Below are positions 14,690 through 22,983 of a DNA stretch of 44,139 bases, in pieces. The stretch spans positions 1 through 44,139 of the forward strand of contig NZ_JAHPZO010000020.1 in the NCBI RefSeq assembly GCF_019042655.1, given 5' to 3'. Within the stretch, counting starts at the first letter, position 1, and each line of letters starts with the position of its first letter. The position numbers and the translations under genes are program-made. The notes under the pieces are model-generated. The model did not search any database. It saw only the letters and a list, made by a program, of their open reading frames with translations, and was not told where the DNA came from. This stretch comes from Planococcus sp. CP5-4_YE. Its GTDB lineage: Bacteria; Bacillota; Bacilli; Bacillales_A; Planococcaceae.

Positions 14690-15139
14690 TTACGCTTCTT
14701 CAGTAACGTGCACACGCAATGTCGCGGTTACATCGTGATGCAATTTCACCGGCACATTCGTATAGCCGAGTGCGCGTATTGCATCGTCGAGCTCCATTTT
14801 GCGCTTGTCGATTTTATGGCCATGGGTCTTTTCAAGTTCTTTCGCTATTTGCTTGGTTGTGATCGAGCCGAACAAGCGCCCGTCATCACCGGATTTCGCT
14901 GTCAGTTCAATCGTTAAAGCTTCCAGTTTTTCTTTCAGCTCTTTCGCTTCATTCAATTCCTGCTCGACTTCCTTTTCCTGCTTTTTCTGCTGGCCGGCGA
15001 GTTTGCTCATTGCTGCCTGGTCAGCTTCTACAGCCAAGTTGTTTTTCAACAGGAAGTTATTCGCGTAGCCGTCCGCCACGTTTTTGATATCGCCTTTTTT
15101 ACCTACATTTTTTACGTCTTTCAAGAAAATTACTTTCAT
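14690..15139 (-). CDS. rplI: 50S ribosomal protein L9
   Basis: 149 residues, standard length. The N-terminal rRNA-binding domain ([17 protein letters not shown], then [14 protein letters not shown]) is joined by a long charged helix (about 45-75) to the C-terminal domain. It overlaps gdpP by 4 bp and is followed after 11 bp by dnaB. This gdpP-rplI-dnaB arrangement is common in Firmicutes. Confidence 0.98.
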   Translation of the reverse strand: MKVIFLKDVKNVGKKGDIKNVADGYANNFLLKNNLAVEADQAAMSKLAGQQKKQEKEVEQELNEAKELKEKLEALTIELTAKSGDDGRLFGSITTKQIAKELEKTHGHKIDKRKMELDDAIRALGYTNVPVKLHHDVTATLRVHVTEEA

Positions 15140-17112
15140 TCTTCAGATCCTCCTCTATCATTTTCGGTTAATACGGTCTTTAATTGCCCGACCGCTTCTT
15201 CAAGGCTTGCATCCGGCATTTGCGTGGCCGCGTTCGTTAAATGGCCGCCGCCGCCGAGATTTTCCATAACGACCTGCACGTTGACTTCGCCGAGCGAACG
15301 GGCACTGATGCCTACGCCGCCTTCTGTGCGTTCTGCGATGACGAACGACGCGTTGACGTCTTTCATCGTCAGCAGGATATCCGCCGTCTGGGCAATCAGC
15401 ACGGGGCTGTAGATACGTCCTGGCTCGCCTTTTGCGATGGCGATGCCGTCGCCGACAAATTCCACGCTCTGGACGATTTTCGCCCGCTCGATATACGTCT
15501 CGAGGTCTTCTTTCAATAGTCGCTGTACGAGCACGGTATCGGCACCATTCGAGCGCAGATAAGAAGCTGCCTCAAAGGTCCGGGCGCCGGTGCGCAGCGT
15601 AAAGCTTTTCGTGTCGACGATGATGCCGGCGAGCATCGCTGTCGCCTCGAGCATCGTCAATTTTTCGTGTTTTGGCTGGTATTCGATCAATTCGGTCACC
15701 AGTTCCGCCGTAGACGATGCGTATGGCTCCATATAGACAAGCATTGTGTTGGTGATGAATTCCTCGCCTCTGCGGTGATGGTCGATCAAGATGACGCGCT
15801 CCATGCGCTGAAGCAATCGTTCGTCAATGACCATTGATGGTTTGTGCGTATCGACCACAACCAACAAGGAATGCTCGGTCATTTCCGATAATGCCTCTTC
15901 CGGGGTAATGAAACGCTCGAACAAGTCCGGATCGCTTTCGATTTCTTCCATCAAGCGCATGACACTGCGGTCGTATTCGTCAAAATCGATGACGATGCGG
16001 CCTTTGACGCGGTTCATTTCCGCCATTTTGGCGACGCCGATTGCTGCGCCGATCGAGTCCATATCGGGCATTTTATGGCCCATGACAAAGACTTGGTCAC
16101 TTTCCTGAATCAAATCGCGGAGTGCATGGGAAATGACGCGTGCGCGCACCCTCGTGCGTTTTTCAACCGGATTGGTTTTGCCTCCATAGAACTTGACCTT
16201 GCCGCTCGGATGCTTGATCGCAACTTGGTCGCCGCCGCGCCCAAGCACCAAATCGAGCCCCGATTGCGCCATGGCACCCAGTTCGATCAAGGAAGCGGAA
16301 CCTGCTCCGACACCGATACTCAATGTCAGCGCCATATTATCTTTCGCCGTCACTTCGCGGATGTCATCGAGCACCGTGAACTTGGTTTCTTCCAATTGCT
16401 TCAAGATGGATTCATTAAACACCGCCATAAAGCGGTCTGATGAAACCCGTTTCACAAAAATGCCATTATCGGTTCCCCAACGATTGATCAAGGATGTCAC
16501 CAGGCTATTTAAATTGCTGCGCACCTGATCGTCCATCCCTTGGGACAATTCATCGTAATTATCGATAAACAGGATACCGATGACGGTCCGGTCCGCATGA
16601 TACAAAGTTTCAATCTCCACTTGCTCGGTAATATCGAACAAATAGAACAAACGGTCATCCGCACGGTAATAAACGCGGTATTTGCGGCCGCCAAGCGACA
16701 TAACCATTTCATTCGATTCGGCAGATTTGACCAATTGGTTAAATTCTTCCGTCAAGCTATAAACCGATTCACCAATCAGCGTCTCGTAATCGAGTGCAGA
16801 GGTGATATAGGGATTGGCCCATTCGATTTGCTGGTTTTCATTGACCAGCAAAATCCCGATCGGCATCTCGAGCAATGCTTCCTCGCCGACTTTCTTCATC
16901 CGGTAGGACAGCGTTTCGATATGCTTCTCAGTCTCTTCATAATTGCGTTTTTCCAGTACCCACGCCGATGTTATCGCCGCCCCGTAAAGGATGGCGAAAA
17001 TACCCGCGCCCCATTCCGACCAAAGGGAGATGAGGATTACAGCGGCCATTCCTAGAGCCAGCAATGCCAGCAATGGGTATCTTAGATTACGTTTCCTGAA
17101 AAAAGCCGACAT
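15136..17112 (-). CDS. gdpP: Cyclic-di-AMP phosphodiesterase GdpP
   Basis: 658 residues. Two N-terminal membrane helices (about 12-55) are followed by a PAS-like domain (about 80-150), a degenerate GGDEF domain (about 170-300) and a DHH/DHHA1 phosphodiesterase (about 340-650). Catalytic motifs include [29 protein letters not shown] and [10 protein letters not shown]. It hydrolyses c-di-AMP to pApA and so controls osmotic and cell-wall homeostasis. All catalytic motifs look intact. It follows yybS by 14 bp and overlaps rplI by 4 bp. Confidence 0.97.
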   Translation of the reverse strand: MSAFFRKRNLRYPLLALLALGMAAVILISLWSEWGAGIFAILYGAAITSAWVLEKRNYEETEKHIETLSYRMKKVGEEALLEMPIGILLVNENQQIEWANPYITSALDYETLIGESVYSLTEEFNQLVKSAESNEMVMSLGGRKYRVYYRADDRLFYLFDITEQVEIETLYHADRTVIGILFIDNYDELSQGMDDQVRSNLNSLVTSLINRWGTDNGIFVKRVSSDRFMAVFNESILKQLEETKFTVLDDIREVTAKDNMALTLSIGVGAGSASLIELGAMAQSGLDLVLGRGGDQVAIKHPSGKVKFYGGKTNPVEKRTRVRARVISHALRDLIQESDQVFVMGHKMPDMDSIGAAIGVAKMAEMNRVKGRIVIDFDEYDRSVMRLMEEIESDPDLFERFITPEEALSEMTEHSLLVVVDTHKPSMVIDERLLQRMERVILIDHHRRGEEFITNTMLVYMEPYASSTAELVTELIEYQPKHEKLTMLEATAMLAGIIVDTKSFTLRTGARTFEAASYLRSNGADTVLVQRLLKEDLETYIERAKIVQSVEFVGDGIAIAKGEPGRIYSPVLIAQTADILLTMKDVNASFVIAERTEGGVGISARSLGEVNVQVVMENLGGGGHLTNAATQMPDASLEEAVGQLKTVLTENDRGGSEE

Positions 17113-17126
17113 TTCTCTTCAGCTCC

Positions 17127-18095
17127 TTACTTTCCTTTAGAGTCATGCGCCCGCTTGATCCAGCCCCGGATGTCGAAGCCGAGATCCAAAATCCCGATGA
17201 TGCTCGTAAACGACTGCAAAGGAACTGCAAGAACGGTCACAATACCCATCACCCAGCGAGGCCAGCCCTCTTGGTGGATATAAAAATGATAGAACGAGAC
17301 CCCTTGCAAGAACAGCAGGAACTGCAATAGCATCGAGGCGTTGGCGAAGATCAAATACACCATAGTCCCTTGCTCGAAATCCGATAACAAGGACACTAAA
17401 ATAACGATTAAGTAGTACCATAATACGCTTTTCGGCAAGCGCATCTCGCGGAATGGCGGGAATTTTGGCACTTCGATCCCGAGCCGTTTCAAAATCGGCA
17501 GCAAGATCAGCAACAACACCCATACCGTCGTAAACGTCGTCAAAATCAATAGCGTCGGAAGCAAGGTCTCAAAAGTCAGCATGAACTGCGCCACTAGCTC
17601 CTCATACTCTTCCATTGATTCCGAACCGAGCCGCTCAAGCCAAGTGCCCGCCTGTTCATAGGAGCTGCGCATCGTTACCGTGATTTCTTCGAGGAAATTA
17701 ATTCCTAAAAAGGCGATGGCTGCCACGTATTGTAACATCAATGACACCAACAGCACGATGCTTGAGCCCATGAACATGAACAATTTGCTTTTTTTATAAT
17801 GGATCGACAGCCCAATCATGAGCCCCAGCGGAATGTGGATCAACGCCAGTGGCAAAGACAGCAATCCGCCGATCAGGAAGCTTAACACGACCCCGACCGC
17901 TGCGACCAGCGTCGACGCCTTTGCCGGATACTTGGCGCTATACCAAGCAATCGGCAATGCCAAAAACAAAGTACTGATCAAACTCAGTACCGGTACATAT
18001 ACAGAAATAGCCAATAAGACGGCAAACAGCGCCGTCATCATGGCTCCGTTCGTTAGCTGACTTGTCTTTTGGTTAGGCATATCTGCGTTTTTCAT
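17127..18095 (-). CDS. yybS: YybS-family polytopic membrane protein (DUF2232)
   Basis: 322 residues with about eight hydrophobic segments and short loops, matching the DUF2232 family encoded upstream of gdpP in Bacillales. The biochemical role is not established. The fold is related to small-molecule transporter subunits, but no substrate can be inferred. It probably leads the yybS-gdpP-rplI-dnaB operon, reading from a promoter at 18124-18152. The ribosome-binding site before the ATG at 18095 is weak (AAAGAAG). Confidence 0.9.
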   Translation of the reverse strand: MKNADMPNQKTSQLTNGAMMTALFAVLLAISVYVPVLSLISTLFLALPIAWYSAKYPAKASTLVAAVGVVLSFLIGGLLSLPLALIHIPLGLMIGLSIHYKKSKLFMFMGSSIVLLVSLMLQYVAAIAFLGINFLEEITVTMRSSYEQAGTWLERLGSESMEEYEELVAQFMLTFETLLPTLLILTTFTTVWVLLLILLPILKRLGIEVPKFPPFREMRLPKSVLWYYLIVILVSLLSDFEQGTMVYLIFANASMLLQFLLFLQGVSFYHFYIHQEGWPRWVMGIVTVLAVPLQSFTSIIGILDLGFDIRGWIKRAHDSKGK

Positions 18096-18123
18096 CTTCT
18101 TTCGGGTTTATTTCATCCGTATA

Positions 18124-18152
18124 ATTGTACCATGATTCAAGCCCCCGAACAA
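18124..18152 (-). promoter_or_regulatory. Promoter of the yybS-gdpP-rplI-dnaB operon
   Basis: On the minus strand TTGTTC and TACAAT are 17 bases apart, and the -10 is preceded by TGG (extended -10). The start codon of yybS is about 28 bp downstream of the -10. Confidence 0.65.
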
Positions 18153-18192
18153 AAAAGGGAGGTTGTGCCACTGTACACCTAGTTCCCTATTT
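18148..18192 (-). terminator. Possible terminator between array 2 and yybS
   Basis: On the minus strand AGGG and AGGTGT pair with ACAACCT and CCCT (one internal loop and a bulge), followed by six T. No minus-strand gene lies between rpsR and this point, so if real it would end a transcript running through array 2. Confidence 0.45.
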
Positions 18193-18284
18193 TGAGAAGA
18201 AAAAATGTGCGCCTTTTATGAGCTGCCTGTAGAAAATCATTATCGCTGATTTGGCGGCGGTTGGAAATAGTAGATGGGAATTAA

Positions 18285-18835
18285 AACGTGGGAATCGATT
18301 CTTGGAAGAATATATAAGAAGATAGCGTGAGTTTGCTTGTCGAACTGTTGCAGAATTCTGTTTAAGCCTCATCTTGCAATTCGCCGCCCGGCTTTGGGTT
18401 GGCCTCTCGCCATAAGCCAGGAAGAGCACCTGTCTTACGGCATCGGCTCACCCTTGGCGCTGGGCGGCTTGAAGATTTCATTGATTCAGGTGCGTTTAAG
18501 TAAATCTGCTTCTTTACCCAGTTGCCGGCTAGTAGGGGAATCGCTTCCCGGGATAAATTTGGAGCAGATAGTGAGAGTTTAGGTGTTGAAGTGCTTCAGC
18601 CTGCTATTGATATTTCATCTTGTTATTCGCCGCCCTGCTTTGGGTTGGCCTCTTGCCATAAGCCAGGAAGAGCACCTGTCTTACGGCATCGGCTCACCCC
18701 TGGCGCTCGGCGGCTTGAAGATTTCATTGATCGGAATGTGTTTAATCTGATCTACTTCTATACAAGTTGCCGGCTAGTGGGGGAATCGCTTCCTCGGATG
18801 TAGCATCTGGCACATTGGTGCTTAAATCGAAAAGC
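18285..18835. repeat. Tandem array 2: two ~246-bp intergenic repeat units
   Basis: Units begin at 18382 and 18628 (spacing 246), preceded by a degenerate partial unit from about 18285. The ~87-bp hairpin core is nearly the same as in array 1, with the same GTTGCCGGCTAGT motif and short hairpins at 18536-18549 and 18782-18793. The right end is again marked by a near-palindrome (GATGTAGCATC) and TGCTTAAATCGAAA. As with array 1, it lies between the end of one minus-strand operon (rpsF-ssb-rpsR) and the start of another (yybS). No coding potential is believed. Confidence 0.9.
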
Positions 18836-18944
18836 TGAACCAATTAGCCTTTCCATAGTAAAAGTGACTTGAACTACAAAACATGAAGCATTTCCACATT
18901 TTGTATCGAGAGAACAGAAAAAGTGTTCTTCCCCTTTTAAACTG

Positions 18945-19090
18945 GAGACGGAGTGGAAGGGGCCGACTCCGGGAGGATCAGCGAGACAATTGAGACCCTG
19001 CAGGAGCGCAGCGACGAAGCGGCTCAATGCGAGCCCTCCGGAAAGCTTGCCCCTGCAACGCAGTCTACTAGCGCAAGCTATTCTACTCAT
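18945..19090 (+). repeat. R2 dispersed intergenic repeat, copy C (shortest form)
   Basis: It begins GAGACGGAGTGGAAGGGGCC and continues through GACTCCGGGAGGATCAGC and GAAGCGGCTCAATGCGAG to CTATTCTACTCATTC. Predicted pairs are GGGGC with GCCCC, TCCGG with CCGGA, and ATTGAG (18989-18994) with CTCAAT (19023-19028). It has neither of the insertions seen in copies A and B and is the best reference form. It sits about 110 bp from the end of array 2, as copy B does from array 1 (about 140 bp). Confidence 0.85.
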
Positions 19091-19128
19091 TCAATTAGCT
19101 TCCCTCTCATCAATTTCCCGAAGCATAT

Positions 19129-19157
19129 AAAAAAGAGGCCGGTTTCCCGGCCTCTTT
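19129..19157 (-). terminator. Terminator of the rpsF-ssb-rpsR operon
   Basis: AAAGAGGCCGG (19132-19142) pairs perfectly with CCGGCCTCTTT (19147-19157). T-rich sequence follows on the minus strand, just after the rpsR stop. Confidence 0.9.
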
Positions 19158-19165
19158 GAACAAAC

Positions 19166-19402
19166 TTATTTTTCTTCCGCTACGAACGGTAGAAGTGCCA
19201 TGATACGAGCGCGTTTAACTGCAATCGTCAAACGACGTTGCCATTTAGCGCTTGTGCCCGTAACACGACGTGGCAAAATTTTGCCTCGCTCAGAAATGAA
19301 TTTCTTAAGCAAATCAGTGTCTTTGTAGTCGATGCGTGTAATGTTGTTTGAAGTGAAATAACAAACCTTTTTACGCTTCTTGCCTCCGCGACGTGGTGCC
19401 AT
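19166..19402 (-). CDS. rpsR: 30S ribosomal protein S18
   Basis: 78 residues, standard length, with the conserved [17 protein letters not shown] and [18 protein letters not shown] segments. S18 binds S6 in the 30S platform. It is the last gene of rpsF-ssb-rpsR, with GGGAGGT upstream of the ATG. Confidence 0.98.
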   Translation of the reverse strand: MAPRRGGKKRKKVCYFTSNNITRIDYKDTDLLKKFISERGKILPRRVTGTSAKWQRRLTIAVKRARIMALLPFVAEEK

Positions 19403-19454
19403 ATCGAATTACCTCCCTCATCTTCAGATTTCTATTCGCTGATGGGCGCCTGGT

Positions 19455-19949
19455 TTAGAACGGCAGATCGTCGTCCGAAACTTCGATCTTCCCGCTTCCG
19501 CTTGAAAACGGATCGTCATCTACACGAGTGTTGTTTTGCTGACTTGGACTAGACGGTTGGTTCTGTTGATAAGACGGCTGCTGTCCATACGAGCGATCGT
19601 TTGAACGATCCCCAGATCCGGAGTTGGCGCTTTTCGGTTCAAGGAATTGAACGCTGTCTGCCACCACTTCCGTCGTATAAACGCGCTTGCCATCTTGACC
19701 CTCGTAGCTGCCAGTCTGAATGCGGCCTTCGACACCGGCGAGACTTCCTTTTTTAAGGAAATTCGCTGTGTTTTCAGCCTGCTTGCGCCAAACGGTACAA
19801 TTGATAAAATCTGCTTCGCGTTCACCTTGCGCATTGGAGAATGTCCGGTTTACAGCAAGTGTAAAACGAGCCACCGCCGCTCCGCTTGGCGTGTAACGAA
19901 GATCAGGATCTTTTGTCAGTCTTCCGACCAATACAACCCGGTTGATCAT
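19455..19949 (-). CDS. ssb: Single-stranded DNA-binding protein SSB
   Basis: 164 residues. The OB fold covers about 1-105 ([21 protein letters not shown] to [12 protein letters not shown]). A flexible Gly/Gln/Asn/Ser-rich linker follows, then the acidic partner-binding tip DDDLPF. It coats single-stranded DNA and recruits replication and repair proteins. It lies between rpsF and rpsR, the usual Firmicute arrangement for the main SSB. Confidence 0.98.
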   Translation of the reverse strand: MINRVVLVGRLTKDPDLRYTPSGAAVARFTLAVNRTFSNAQGEREADFINCTVWRKQAENTANFLKKGSLAGVEGRIQTGSYEGQDGKRVYTTEVVADSVQFLEPKSANSGSGDRSNDRSYGQQPSYQQNQPSSPSQQNNTRVDDDPFSSGSGKIEVSDDDLPF

Positions 19950-20002
19950 CAGAATTCAACCTCCTTTTTCAAGTCGTGTATTATCTGTATTCCGCTTACT
20001 GC

Positions 20003-20290
20003 TTATACGTCTAGGCGTACAGCCATGTGGCGGATAATGTCTTCATTGAAGTTCGCAAGACGTGTAAACTCGTTGATAGCTTCTGTCTCAGCATTAGCTT
20101 TAACGATCTGGTAGAAACCTTCTTTGAAATCATTGATTTCATAAGCCAGACGGCGTTTACCCCACTCTTTCGACTCGATGATTTCCGCACCGTTTGAAGT
20201 TAGGATTTCGCTGAAACGCTCAACTAGCGCTTTCTTAGCGTCCTCTTCAATGTTCGGGCGTACAATGTACATTACTTCATATTCTCTCAT
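20003..20290 (-). CDS. rpsF: 30S ribosomal protein S6
   Basis: 95 residues with the family start [17 protein letters not shown] and the conserved [18 protein letters not shown] core. S6 pairs with S18, which is encoded two genes downstream. AAGGAGGTGA precedes the ATG. A short leader hairpin upstream may bind the S6:S18 complex and autoregulate the operon. Confidence 0.98.
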   Translation of the reverse strand: MREYEVMYIVRPNIEEDAKKALVERFSEILTSNGAEIIESKEWGKRRLAYEINDFKEGFYQIVKANAETEAINEFTRLANFNEDIIRHMAVRLDV

Positions 20291-20312
20291 CGTATTGTCA
20301 CCTCCTTATGGA

Positions 20313-20341
20313 CTTGGGCCCTGCTGATTCCAGCGGGCAAG
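20313..20341 (-). promoter_or_regulatory. Candidate S6:S18 ribosomal protein leader hairpin
   Basis: In the rpsF 5' leader the minus strand folds as CTTG/CAAG, CCC/GGG and GCTG/CAGC around a GAAT loop, with an unpaired CC on the 3' side and a bulged A. A short helix with a C-rich asymmetric bulge, just ahead of the rpsF ribosome-binding site, is the type of the S6:S18 autoregulatory motif. Confidence 0.55.
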
Positions 20342-20376
20342 GAGCAAGCAATCATAAATATTACTCACATCAACAT

Positions 20377-20405
20377 ATTGTAGCATACGCACAAACTTCC
20401 GGCAA
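20377..20405 (-). promoter_or_regulatory. Promoter of rpsF-ssb-rpsR
   Basis: On the minus strand TTGCCG and TACAAT are separated by 17 bases. The -10 is strong. The transcript would include the leader hairpin at 20313-20341. Confidence 0.7.
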
Positions 20406-20419
20406 GCTGTAATTTAGGC

Positions 20420-20425
20420 TATACT
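20420..20425 (+). promoter_or_regulatory. Possible -10 element for the DUF3267 gene
   Basis: TATACT lies 30 bp upstream of the ATG at 20456. The corresponding -35 is poor. It would be divergent from, and nearly back-to-back with, the rpsF promoter. Confidence 0.4.
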
Positions 20426-20455
20426 GGAAGCATCAAAATTCGGGATGTGTTGACA

Positions 20456-21007
20456 ATGGAACCGCACAAAGTGATCAATTTGAACATAGAAGAAATCGCA
20501 CCAAAAGCATTGTGGTTCAATGTCGTGCTCGTTGTCGGCTTCGCGCTTGCCTATCAGCTGTTCCGCGAGCCGCTCTCTTTCGGCTTTTCGCTGTTCGGCA
20601 TCCTGTATTTTTTCGGCGGCTACGCGCTGTTGATCGTGCTGCATGAATTATTCCATTTGATCGGCTTTGTCGCCTTCGGTAAAGTACCGGTTTCGTCGCT
20701 TCAATACGGCCTCAATTTAAAATTGGGCATCGCTTATGCGACAAGCGACCGGCCTGTGAAAAACCGGGCGATGCGGGCTGTTTTGCTGCTGCCTTTTTGG
20801 ATGACCGCTGTGTTGCCGACCGTCATCGGCTTCTGGGTCGGCGACCAAGTGCTCGTCCTGCTCGGCGCCATGCTGACGGCTGGTGCGTTCGGCGACTTCC
20901 TCATGTACCGTGAATTGCGCAAGGAGCCCAATGATGCATGGATACTGGATGACCCGAAACTCCCCCGCCTCCACGTCTATTCCAGCTACCCGTCGCTAGA
21001 TGAATGA
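20456..21007 (+). CDS. DUF3267 putative membrane zinc metalloprotease
   Basis: About 183 residues with three to four membrane helices. HELFHLIGF inside a hydrophobic segment is the HExxH zinc-site signature of DUF3267, a family related to membrane-embedded M50-type proteases. No substrate is known. This is the only complete gene left of oriC on the plus strand, so it is transcribed towards the replication fork. The ATG at 20456 is chosen; a GTG at 20447 is possible, and neither has a strong ribosome-binding site. It shares a bidirectional terminator with the next gene. Confidence 0.8.
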   Translation: MEPHKVINLNIEEIAPKALWFNVVLVVGFALAYQLFREPLSFGFSLFGILYFFGGYALLIVLHELFHLIGFVAFGKVPVSSLQYGLNLKLGIAYATSDRPVKNRAMRAVLLLPFWMTAVLPTVIGFWVGDQVLVLLGAMLTAGAFGDFLMYRELRKEPNDAWILDDPKLPRLHVYSSYPSLDE

Positions 21008-21030
21008 ATGGCAGGATCCGCGTAAATAAT

Positions 21031-21070
21031 AAAAGAAGGCACAGCAGATCTCCTGCTGTGCCTTCTTTTT
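21031..21070. terminator. Bidirectional terminator between convergent genes
   Basis: A stem of about 16 bp (AAAAGAAGGCACAGCA with TGCTGTGCCTTCTTTT) has A-rich and T-rich flanks, serving the plus-strand DUF3267 gene and the minus-strand gene ending at 21076. Confidence 0.9.
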
Positions 21071-21075
21071 AATTC

Positions 21076-21459
21076 TTATCTCGCAAACGACCGCTCCACA
21101 TCCCATACACCTTCTGGGATATATTCCTTCAGCAAGCGCTCTGCTTTTGCCGTATAGACAATCGCTTGTTTTGGTCCGCGCTCGGTTTTGACCTCAATCG
21201 TCAGGCGGTCGTACATGTCTGTTTTTTCGTTCCCCGAGTAATCTTCCAAGTCGTTAATCGCCGGCCATAATACGTCTGGGATCTCATAAAGCTCTCCCTG
21301 AATGACATCGTCCCCTGCCAATTCAAGTGCCGGATAACCAAGCCCCGTATCATACAAGCTTCCCGAAATCGTCACATGCTCTTCCACCAATTCCGCTTCT
21401 TCCAAATAAAAATGGTATTTGCCGCCTCTTTTCAAAGTTCCATACGCGAATAAATACAT
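21076..21459 (-). CDS. Gamma-glutamylcyclotransferase-like (AIG2/GGCT fold) protein
   Basis: 127 residues. The N-terminal YLFAYGTLKRGGKYH is the YGSL-type substrate loop of the GGCT/AIG2 family, and GELYEIPDVLWPAINDLEDY contains the expected acidic region with catalytic Glu. Members cyclise gamma-glutamyl groups to 5-oxoproline or process gamma-glutamylamines; the actual substrate here is unknown. GAGGAGG precedes the ATG. It follows ychF but is separated from it by a terminator. Confidence 0.85.
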   Translation of the reverse strand: MYLFAYGTLKRGGKYHFYLEEAELVEEHVTISGSLYDTGLGYPALELAGDDVIQGELYEIPDVLWPAINDLEDYSGNEKTDMYDRLTIEVKTERGPKQAIVYTAKAERLLKEYIPEGVWDVERSFAR

Positions 21460-21475
21460 TCGTTTCCCTCCTCAT

Positions 21476-21507
21476 AAAAAACCGGGCGCTCAAAAAGCAC
21501 CCGGTTC
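21476..21507 (-). terminator. Terminator downstream of ychF
   Basis: AACCGGG and CCCGGTT form the main stem, with an inner GC pair, followed by six T on the minus strand. Confidence 0.8.
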
Positions 21508-21586
21508 GGTATTCTTTGCCAGCCGCCAATTCGTTGTTAATTTGTTTCCGTGGCGATTACTGACAATAAACTATTCGGCATAAGCC

Positions 21587-22687
21587 TTATACATTGAATC
21601 TGAAGAGCATGACATCGCCGTCTTTAACGATGTACTCCTTGCCTTCTTGGCGCACTTTACCGGCTTCTTTTGCCGCTGCCATCGAACCGGCTTCCACCAA
21701 TTCTTCGTAAGCGACGGTTTCTGCGCGGATAAAGCCGCGTTCGAAGTCGGAGTGGATGATGCCCGCACATTGCGGGGCTTTCATGCCTTTTTTGAACGTC
21801 CATGCACGCACTTCCTGCACGCCGGCAGTGAAGTAAGTAGCAAGTCCGAGCAAGTTATAGGCGGCTTTGACCAATTGATCAAGCCCTGACTCTTCGATGC
21901 CGAGCTCTTCGAGGAACATTTCTTTTTCCTCGTCGTCAAGCTCTGCCATTTCTTCTTCGATCTTCGCACAGACAACGATGACGTCGGAATCGTGGCCAGC
22001 TGCGTAACCGCGGACTTGCTGGACGTATTCGTTGCTCGCTGCATCAGCGATTTCATCTTCCGATACGTTCGCTACATAGAGCATCGGCTTGAGCGTCAAC
22101 AAATTCAAGCCTTTGGCGATTTTTAGTTCATCTTCTGTGAAGTCGATCGAACGGGCCAATTCGCCGTTCTCGAAAGCTTCGCGAAGTTTCGCCAATACCG
22201 GCTCTTCTGCAACAGCGTCTTTGTCTTTTTGCTTCAATAGCTTGGCGTTGCGGCTAATGCGTTTTTCGATGCTTTCCATATCGGCCAAAACCAATTCTAA
22301 ATTGATGACTTCGATATCGGAAACCGGATCCACCCCGCCAGAAACGTGCGTGATGTTGTCATCAGCAAAGCAACGGACGACTTGCGTAATGGCATCCACT
22401 TCGCGGATATGGGCGAGAAATTTATTCCCGAGCCCTTCCCCTTTGCTGGCGCCTTTGACGATGCCGGCAATGTCCGTAAACTCGAACGCCGTCGGAATGG
22501 TCTTTTTCGGTTCGACCAATTCCGTCAGTTTATCGAGGCGCTCATCCGGCACTTCGACGATGCCGACGTTTGGATCTATCGTACAGAACGGGTAGTTCGC
22601 CGCTTCGGCGCCCGCTTTCGTAATAGCGTTGAATAATGTGGATTTCCCTACGTTTGGTAATCCTACAATCCCTGCAGTTAATGCCAA
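21587..22687 (-). CDS. ychF: Redox-regulated ATPase YchF (Obg-like)
   Basis: 366 residues from the TTG at 22687, which gives the canonical N-terminus MALTAGIVGLPNVGKS; a GTG at 22696 would add three residues. The G domain has the P-loop GLPNVGKSTLF and FTDIAGIVKGASKGEGLGN (switch II). The specificity motif is of the NxxE type (VANVSEDE), which favours ATP over GTP. A coiled coil and a TGS domain (about 280-366) follow. The protein is ribosome-associated and linked to stress and translation control. Confidence 0.96.
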   Translation of the reverse strand: MALTAGIVGLPNVGKSTLFNAITKAGAEAANYPFCTIDPNVGIVEVPDERLDKLTELVEPKKTIPTAFEFTDIAGIVKGASKGEGLGNKFLAHIREVDAITQVVRCFADDNITHVSGGVDPVSDIEVINLELVLADMESIEKRISRNAKLLKQKDKDAVAEEPVLAKLREAFENGELARSIDFTEDELKIAKGLNLLTLKPMLYVANVSEDEIADAASNEYVQQVRGYAAGHDSDVIVVCAKIEEEMAELDDEEKEMFLEELGIEESGLDQLVKAAYNLLGLATYFTAGVQEVRAWTFKKGMKAPQCAGIIHSDFERGFIRAETVAYEELVEAGSMAAAKEAGKVRQEGKEYIVKDGDVMLFRFNV

Positions 22688-22767
22688 AGGATTCACGACC
22701 TTTCTTTTTCGCTCACAAATTTTGCAACCATTCCATTATAGAAAGAGGAGGCGGAAATGTCCATTCC

Positions 22768-22968
22768 TCATTCCGCCTCGGCCTTCACCAATACTTTTTT
22801 CATTTTTTTATTGAACTCGGCTCGCGGCAGCATGACGCTGTGCTGACAGCCTTCGCATTTGATGCGGATGTCTGCGCCCATGCGGATAATTTTCCAGGCA
22901 TTCGCCCCGCATGGATGCCCTTTTTTCATTTCGACAATATCATGTAGCCCAAATTCCTTCATTTCCAC
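22768..22968 (-). CDS. DUF951 small protein (YyzM-like)
   Basis: 66 residues. KKGHPCGANAW and IRIKCEGCQHSVMLPR place three cysteines and one His in a possible metal-binding arrangement typical of DUF951. The function is unknown. A GTG start with GGGGGG eight bases upstream is likely; it begins 15 bp after mscS and precedes ychF, so the three genes are probably one operon. Confidence 0.88.
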   Translation of the reverse strand: MEMKEFGLHDIVEMKKGHPCGANAWKIIRMGADIRIKCEGCQHSVMLPRAEFNKKMKKVLVKAEAE

Positions 22969-22983
22969 GGCTGCGTCCCCCCA

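Noticed and set aside
18337..18803. Open frames inside array 2 (18337-18582 and 18522-18803, plus strand)
   Set aside because: Same repeat-derived peptides as in array 1, with no start signals.
18758..19090. 110-codon minus-strand frame across the R2 repeat
   Set aside because: It spans the end of array 2 and R2, has no ribosome-binding site, and other R2 copies have insertions that would break it.
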